Origin: a virus
Strand: one strand, 5' to 3'
Length of the DNA stretch: 33,857 bases
Virus record (IMG/VR): IMGVR_UViG_3300025120_000254
Span: 1 to 33,857 of that record
A model generated the notes under the pieces. The model had not been told where the DNA came from, did no database searches, and saw only the letters and a list, made by a program, of their open reading frames with translations. Below are positions 8,501 to 17,500 of the stretch, piece by piece (positions within the stretch are counted from its first letter, which is position 1; each line of letters starts with the position of its first letter). A program made the position numbers and the translations under genes.

Positions 8501-11500
8501 TGTTTCGTATAATTTGTATGATCCTGACTTGGTCGATGTAGCAGTAATTGATGTGCTAGGACCATAGAATGTTGCAGTGTACCCATCGAATGTGTATGTG
8601 TTTGTTGTGCCTGACCCACCATTCTGGCTATCCCATATTTCTGCCTGTGTTTGGCTTGAGAACAGAGGATAGTAGTAACCATACGTCCCTGATGTGGAAC
8701 CACTTGAACTTGTCGCCTGTAGTTGGAATGGTCCTGTCGATGCCACTGTCCCGCCAACTATTGTAACGGTTGGTGTTTTGGTGTAACCCGAACCCCCTGC
8801 TGTCACAGTGATAGATGTAACGTACTTCTTGTGGTAATCAACCCACATCTGCCATGGATACTCGGTAAGTTTAGCTGTGTCCAAATCAACGTTCAATGGT
8901 CTGATCTTGCCTGTGGCTGAGTCATAGAAGGTTGGGTTGTCAAAGTCAGAGAACAGTCCATCCTGTGTTTCGGTCTTGTCGTAACCAAGTCGGTACTCTC
9001 TTAATTTTGTATGGAAAGGTTTGACCTCATTGATATAACTCTCTATCCAACTGTCTGTTCCTGTCGTGTAAGTTTTTCTCTGGTCCAGTTGTCTCACTGA
9101 ATTCTTAACATTGATGAATGACGTTTTGAACATCCAGTCAACGTAAGTCTGTTCCGAAAGGACTTTCCTCAGTCCAGTAAAGAACAGTGTGTTGTACTCG
9201 ATGGCCAAGTCGTTAATGAATAGGTCATCCCTCAATGCTGTCAAAATTTTTCTCGTCTCTGTACTTGGTTCTTGGTCAAAGAAGTTGTCGTCAAAATTAT
9301 CAGCGCCTGCAAAGCCCGTGGCGTCCTGAGCGTAGTCATACAGTTTAGTGCTCAATCTTATTGTGCCATTCTCCGTTCCAACATTTGTATATCCTGTTGC
9401 AGTCTTCATGAAAAGTTTCCATCCACCTGTGTCAGCACTTGTAACCTTCACATGTTTGCCTATTGCTAGGTCAAGCGAGTCAAGTTCATATTGGAAGGTT
9501 ACCTGTTTGTCTATCTTGGTGTTTTCATCATGTAACATTCCGTGGACTGCTGGATCTGTACCGTACCAATCTGTGTAAGTCCAATACGCTGAAGTGTTGT
9601 AAGTTTGTAGTTTTGTTCTAGTAAATTCTGTGCCATCCCATGTGTATATTGCCCAATAATTGTTGGCTGTCTCATCTGCTTTAACCAGATACTTCACACT
9701 GCCTGATAGGTCCGCTGTATTCAAATAAGTCAGTTCCGCGTAAGTGTCGATTGTTGCGTCCCATTCCAGACTCTGTGCAGTAGGTTCAGGTTCTTTGGAA
9801 TCTAAGTTGGTCAAGTTTATTTGCCCAACCAATTGGTTCTTCTTAAGCACTGTGTTTGAGTAATCTATTATCTCCTTGAGTGCCGAATACCTGTCTACGT
9901 ACCAACTCTGTCTAGGTCTCACATTACTTCCGTATCTCTCATTGACTGGCAACTCGGGATCAGGAACAAGATCTCCTGTGTCGTTTTTGCCTACTAGTGA
10001 ATCCCACCAACGTGCTTCCACCGAAACACCTGGTCTGAAATCCTCGTCTCCCTCTCTGGCCAACTTCCAGATGCTGTGTGCGTCACCTTCGAAGGCATTT
10101 GTCCTAATGTCTATGTTTAGAACTATGTCGTCATTGACCAGATCGTTTACATTAAAGATCTGCAGTTTGTTCGTGTCAGTGATCGCATAGTATTTGAAAT
10201 CAAAACCAATTGGGTTTGTTATAAGGTTGGCAACATACGCCACTGTGTTCTTCCTTTTTCCGTTCTGGGGTAGGGTTGATTTTCCCTTGACCCAGTAGTA
10301 ATAGTAGTTCACGAATCTGTCTAATCTCGAATCGTATCTCTGCTTGACAGTGTACTGTGAATCATCGCCATACAAAGGAGTACCAGAAATTGTCTCTGTT
10401 GTTCCTTCCGGTCTCAGGTTCCATTCACTTGGAAGCAATCGCGATTCGGTCCATTCATACACATCTACACTCGAACCTGGGAAAAGTTTTCCCCAGTTAT
10501 TTTGTTTGTACTCCTGTGTATCTTGTTCATACCATAACCATTTCACGGTCGAAAGATCCCACCATACCTCGCCGATGTGATCCTCGGCCCATGGTGTCTT
10601 ACTATTTGGGTTACTACCAAAGTTATAAGTAGCCGGATCCCATGCTGTCTTAATGTCGATCTCTCTGTCAGCAACACCTAGTATCCTTCCTTTGATTGGA
10701 TCATAAAGATCGTAGTGATCCCTGATCTGTTTACTCTTGTTGTTAAACTCGAAAACTTGCCCTAATTTGTCTACATCTATTAATGCCGTCTCTGTGGTTA
10801 GATTTTTCCAAGCATACTCGCCGTTTGTAGTCAAATCAAAATTTGTCACAGTGCCGTCATCAGCTATTCCGGTGTTACCCTCATCTTTTGGTGAGCCAAC
10901 CAACACTTCGTTGTCTATTATGCATACCCCACGTCCAAAGTCGTCGTTCCCTGACACACTGTCTGTGACCAACATGTCATCTATCACAAATTTCGTGTTG
11001 TACATGGTGGCGGTAAATGCACCGCCGGATCCTGTGTTGAGGTCCACTATGTCAGTGTCCTGCAGGTCAAAAGTGGTCTCTCCAGAGTCAAACTTCATCT
11101 CCCTAAATGTTGCAAACTGTTCTGCCCCTATGACCAACCTTTTGCCTTCTTGATTGATATCAAGAGTTGTCCCGAACTTCATGTTGTTCTGTGTTTCCGG
11201 TGCCAGTATGGTTTGTTGTAGAGTGTAAGTATTTGTTGATGCGTCAGCATTCCACTTGTAGTAGTACACTGCTCCACCGTCTATCTGGCTGGTACTGCCG
11301 TCATCCACACCCGGTGCACCTATTATCAATGTGGTGCCATCCTTGCTCATTGCAATACTTTCACCAAACCCCGTGTTCAATGATGAACCGTCTGCTGATA
11401 CGCCTGTCAGCGTCTGTGTAAGTGCAAATGAATTCTGTGTGCTTCCATCATTGCTCTGTGAAGTCCTTCTGAATATTTCTACCTTGCCGGCGTTGCCCGG

Positions 11501-14500
11501 TGCCAGTGAACTGACTGCCAATATATCGCCGTTGTCATTTGCGGCCAATCTGTGTCCAAACCTGTGTCCTTCGCCACTGTCAGGTGCTTCTATTGTGTAG
11601 TTCTGTGTCCAGGTATCATAAGTTGAACCGTCCGCTCCAACACCCCAAGTGTACATGTACACTCTGCCCTGGTCACTATCATGACCTGGTGCTGATATGA
11701 AAAGATATTTGGTTGGTGTTGTCCTCACAGAATCTGTGCCTGGTTCCGATATCTTGTGTTGCCAACCAAAGTTAAGTCCGTCATTTGATGAGGATCCATC
11801 TGTTGGTGGTGAAATTGTGTTTAGGATTCCGTATTTGAACGAGGCAGGATCCCATAGATACACTTTGACTAGACCACTGTTCAACTGCCTTGTACTTCCA
11901 TCTGAATCAAGTGTGTTAGTGTAGGGTGCGCCTGCAACCACATAGTTCTCATCTGTGCTGATGGACAGTGATTCACCGAGTCTACTGGTGTTGTCATCGT
12001 TCTCTGTCATTGTTACCGTCGCTTGTTGTAAAAAAGTTGTGCCTGCGTTTGCGGAACTCCTGAAGAAGAAAGCGAGCTCTCCCTGCCCTTTACCTGGAGC
12101 GGATACAACCATGGCTCTTCCGTCATTACGTGCCACTATTCTGTGTCCAAATTCCTGTTCTGCAGTGGTGGTGTCGGGCGAAAGTATCAAACTTCTAGTG
12201 TATGGATCTTGCTTTTCGTAAACACGCCACAGGCCTGAACTGTCTGCGTCTGCGAACACTGTGTCTCCGGCTTGTTCTATTGCTGTGTTCTTGTCTCGGT
12301 AGGCACTGTAATCAATAAGATCGTTAACGTTATCCATTGAGCTTAACCTCACTGACACGAATTTGTAAACGTTACCATAGCTATCTGCAGTTGATCCGTC
12401 TTCCAGTGCCGGTATGAAACCTACATTGCCTGTGTAGTCTATGATCACTGTTTTGTGGCTTGGTGTTGCTTTAACTTGATACACACCGTTAAGCGACGCC
12501 TCTTCGCTGTTTGAGATGGCAAAGTAGTCCGCCAGTGTGGTCGTCGAACCCGCTGACAGATTGTGTGATCCTGTGAATGTGATCTCCAACTGTGTGTTCT
12601 CGTTGATCAGTACCAGCGTTGATATCTTTATGCCTGCACTCGTGACCCTGAATACGTCCCAGTCTTTATTGGTCTTGTTTGCAATCCAAATCAACTCATT
12701 GGCAGTGATTGAATTTATATCAAGATTAACTAGGTCTGTAATATCAAATGCAGTGTGTTGCACTTGATTTAATTGTGGGTATCCTGCAGTTTTAAAAATC
12801 TGCGAGATGTCCCTACTCACACCTTCCTTGGTGTAGTCCAATCTGCTGAACGTACTGGTTGCTGTGTAGTCGACAGGTTTGTAGTAGAAATTTGCCTTGG
12901 CTATGCCTTGTGATCCTTTGTACGACACCGTGTCGTTGGTGTTGTCTAGGAGTTCTATGCTCTGCGGATTTTTCCTTATCTCGTTATCTTTGAGCACTAT
13001 CTGTACGTTTTCAGTTGAGTCGGTGTTTCCGAAAGCACCTGTCCTTATCATCCATTCAGGATAGAGGGCCAGATTGATATCTTCTCCCTCGTACTTGGCC
13101 TTCAATATTTTGTTTATGGCGTTCTGTGTGCCCTTTTCTCTGATGTAACCTTGATAGAACTTGTATTGAGACACATCGTTGACGAAAAGATTTTCCAAAT
13201 AGTCTCTGCTTTGATATCCGATCAACCTCTGAGCCAGCTGTTGTTGTGATTCATCAAAGTTGTTGCTTTCAAGTTCGTAGAAATCGTTGAACTGGGCTAT
13301 CTTGTATTCGAAGTTTGGAATAAGTTGTGGTGCTGGCTTGTCATCTTTTTGTGTCCAGTTTGCGGTAACAAACGTTGACCCGGAGTTTTGATTAATCTTG
13401 GAAACGTAAAACTTGCCTTGGTATTCAACGCTGTCCCCTATCCTGTAGTCTGTGTTGGCAAGCCAATAAGTGACCTGTGCGGCATCAAACACGAAACCTG
13501 GTGCATAGTAGTCACCGTTCCATCCTGCTGTCTTCCATCCTACCAACTTCAATCTCTGCTGTCTGAAACCGGTTGATGGCTCGTAAATTATGTCTGAGAA
13601 CACCGTGTTGTTGTCAAAAAGCAATAGGTGTTCTTTCTGCACTGTGTTCAGGGCTACATTGTACAGTCCCACAGTGTCTGATTTAATTGCTAGTTCGAAG
13701 GTTTTTCCTATCCTTTTAGTTGACAACTCTCCAATGTCTATCTTTCTACCACCCGAATCAAGTATCGAGTAGTCTCCTGACAGATTCCTCAACTTACCAA
13801 CCACACTGTTTTCAGTGTCAAGTTCGAATCCATCTGCGGCCGGAGATACAGTCACAGCCGAGCCTGGTGCCCATTCCTGTGTGGTCCAAAACAAGAACTC
13901 CCTTACTGCATTTTCCCAGTTCAGTGTTTCTTTAAGTTCTGTTGAAAATTTGTTGAATTTGAATCCCTGTGATTCCAACCAGTTACCGTATCCAAATAGG
14001 AAATCTGTAACGTCTTGTATTGTGTTGAAAATATGTCCATAAGGAATGGTCTGTGTGACTTCTTGATATGTTGCATATCTTTTTACTTGTAATGACCCTG
14101 GTACAGACACTGGTGCCTCTGTCGCAGTCTTTACCGGATAGTTAAAATTAAAATATGGTTTGATTGTGCTGTAACCTAGAACTTTGTATCCTCCTAACAC
14201 GGTGGATCCATCTTGACTGATGTCTGTGTTCTTCTCTATTAGGACTCCTGAGTAGTAAAAACTTTCAACAGGGTTTGATGTCCTGAATAAGATCTTGTAG
14301 TTCTCGTCAGGAATAAATTTAGATCCTGCTGTGGATCCAGGCGACACACTGTCTGTCAACACTTTTATGTTTTCTTTGTCTGTGAAACCACCTAGCTTGT
14401 AAGACAACTGTACTTTCAAATCTTTCATCTTATCATAATAGAAAACTTTAGCATCAAGATTCCTTGACACCAAGTAGTTCACTACATAAGGTTGGTAACC

Positions 14501-17500
14501 AGCTGTCTGGTATCTAGTTGTGATACCTGTCGCTGTGTCTGTTTCCGTTTCTAGGTGGTATTTGGCAGTTGCCAATGTCCTTCTTAAACCTGTATCTGTG
14601 TCAATTTGATTTCCAGAAACATTTGTTGTAAGTCTTGACGGATCAAAAAAGTTTGAAAAGAATTTTGCTGGCTTGGTCAAAGCAAGTGTCTTCATTGCAG
14701 TGAATGGGAATGAGCTGGATCTCCTCCATGCCGTCTCTGCTGGAGCTTGATCTCCAAACTTCCATGCATTCTGTCTGCCCGGAATGTCATAATTTGCAAC
14801 TAATTTAGCCCCCAAAGGATCTAAAAGGTTACCCGATGCATCAACTGGTAGATAAGACTTGATACCTGGCTTGCCGTATCTTCCCGGCTCAGTTTCTATT
14901 GCCGTCCATAGAATATCATTCGCCGACGTGTATGGTGCTGGTCCGTAAAGTGTCTCCCAGTCTGTTGGCTTCTCTGAATGCCCAAACATCTCCCATGGTC
15001 TCACGTGAGGGGCGTCTGTGTCATAGAAATATTTGTATATGCCTCTCCAGTGTCCTGGTAAGTTTTCGTCTATAAGTCTGCCTCTTGATCTTGCGTAGTT
15101 GTAAGTGAATGGAGATCCTTCCGTGAACGCAGTGTTGTTGATGTACTGAACGTTGTTCCTGCCCGCCCATTCATAAAAATCAGTGCCCATTACGTTATTG
15201 ATTTGATTCAATGTGTATTCTGTAGATCCAAATGCACTAGGCATCACGTCATTGATGTCAATCAAACTTGCATCGTAAGATGTTTTAAGATTGTTGTATA
15301 TTCTTTTTTCTAATTCTAAAATAAGAGCATCACGTTCGTCGCCGTATGCCTTGATTATAGACCCGTCGTGCTTCCTGATGACAGCTGTGTCTGTCAGATA
15401 GGTTGTGTCTGTGAATGTTTCAGGAGTAAATTTTGGATACATGCCCAATTTGGTCGGTGATGGAGGCATGTAACTACCTGTGGTGTCTCCGTAGTCTTTT
15501 ATTACAACTTTATCACCTTCTACTAAGGCCTTTGATATAACAACCGTGTCATCTACTGTGCTGAACGTGTAGTCTGTGCCTAGCAACAATTGAACGCCGT
15601 TAAGGTACACATACACAGCTCTGTTGCTTGTTGTGGTGATGCTGTGTTGCGAATCTAATGCATATTCAGTTTGGGACGCACCCATAACCGTGTATGATCT
15701 CGTAGATACGTTCTCTCCCCATCCTATCATATCTTCGTAATAGAAAGGGAAACTGCTGTTCCTTCCTGGAGTGATTGCAGTTATTATTTCGTCCACCCTG
15801 TCAGCGGCCACACCCTCATATGCCGTCCCTATAGCATGTGTCAGGAATGCATTGTACCATTTCTCGTACTCACGGCTGGCGTAGTCTATCGCGGTGATGG
15901 CATTTGCATCTTGATCTATAAGGTTGAATACAGCAGGAAGCAACGGTGCTTCATGTTGATGAATGCTACCACCCTTAAGTCTAGCGTCCGGTTTGTCCCT
16001 TAGGTTTGAAACACCTGGGATAGCGCCTGTAACATCTTGATTTCTATCTAGTATGTCTCTAACGTGATTTAAAATTTGTCCAAATGTGAAAGTGCCCAAC
16101 TGTTGGTTGAGACTGTTTGTTGATAAATTTTGTGGCACTTCATATATGCCTTTGGTGCTTACCTTGTTGACACTGCTGTAGCCTGCTATCTTTACCTGGT
16201 CGTCCACGTCCAATTCTTTTACGAACTTCACATATCTGTTTGTTGTGCCGTTGACTAGTGTGTAATCGGTGGTCAACGTCTTCCTTATTCCATTCACAGA
16301 TACTGATGTCTCTAGATCTGTAAGTGAAGCCGACTCCTTGTAGAAGTCTATTGGGAACAACTGTTTCTCTGTGGCGTCTACTATATAGGTCCTTACCACA
16401 CGCTGTTTGCTGTCGGTTGTTCTTTTAATCCAAGAACTTCTAGAGTTGTGGGTTGTACGTCCTGTAGTGTAGTGTAAGTGTCCTTCTCCTAATTTTTTAG
16501 TGACAGTGGTTGTCCCACTCTTGTATGTAAAACTGCCCGATGTGTGATCTGAGTCAAACACTATGTCACCCACATTGTTTATGGTGTTGTATTTCACTTT
16601 TATGCCCAACACTGTATCTTTTGTGGCAGTGTCCGACGTTGCGAATTCAAACACCTTGGCTCCTGCGAATGAGGAATTTGGATAGGTTGTTGCGTCATCG
16701 AATGACACGTGATTGTTGTCAAACATGCTGAACAATGGTTGTTGGTTAACACCCGTCTTCTGTTGCGATTCCTTCCATGAAGTAGTTGCAAGATCATAAA
16801 AGAAAGTCTTTCCTTGGTTATTTGTCCCGAACTCTATAAACACACTGTCATTAACTCCTGGAACGCCGTCATCTTCTTGTGTCAATGAAATGACCTGTGA
16901 ACTGTCCCCCGCATTAGCAAAGCTGACTTTGTATATCCTGCCCTTCACCGTTGGGTCAGTGTCAGCCGCGAATATTACCCTCATGCCTTCCGCCAGTGCA
17001 AGACCATCGACTATGTAACCTGTTTGGAGAACAACGTTGCTGAATGCATCCGTTGTCACTGTGTCGTAAAGCGTGACCGACCGCTTGGCCACTATTCCGT
17101 GATTGTATAGTGCAAGTCCAGAATCAAATTCTATGATCGGTCTCTTTGCCCTGTCGTCTTCGTTCAAAGTTGGAGTGTAACCTCCCACCCTAGCTGTTTC
17201 CTCTATGATAGATTTGTGGAACCACCTGTTGTACCTGGACCATGCGTTTTGATCCAATGAATCTCTTTTTATTGTGATGTAATCTGTGGTTTCTGGAGTG
17301 TAGTACGCCTTCGCATACGGTCTTGAGTCATACCCTACCGAATCATACAGTATAGTTGATTCTGTGGCATAACTGGCAGGAGTGATAAGATCATCTATGT
17401 CTGTGAGTGTGATCCCTTCGCCGACCCCTTCCACATAATACTCTTTGTTTTGATATGCGGTTGGTACCTTAGAGCTCGTAAACTTGACCTTCATTCCGTT

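Noticed and set aside
10737-11153. Plus-strand open frame inside the giant gene
   Set aside because: Shadow of the continuous minus-strand frame, whose propeller motifs run straight through it.
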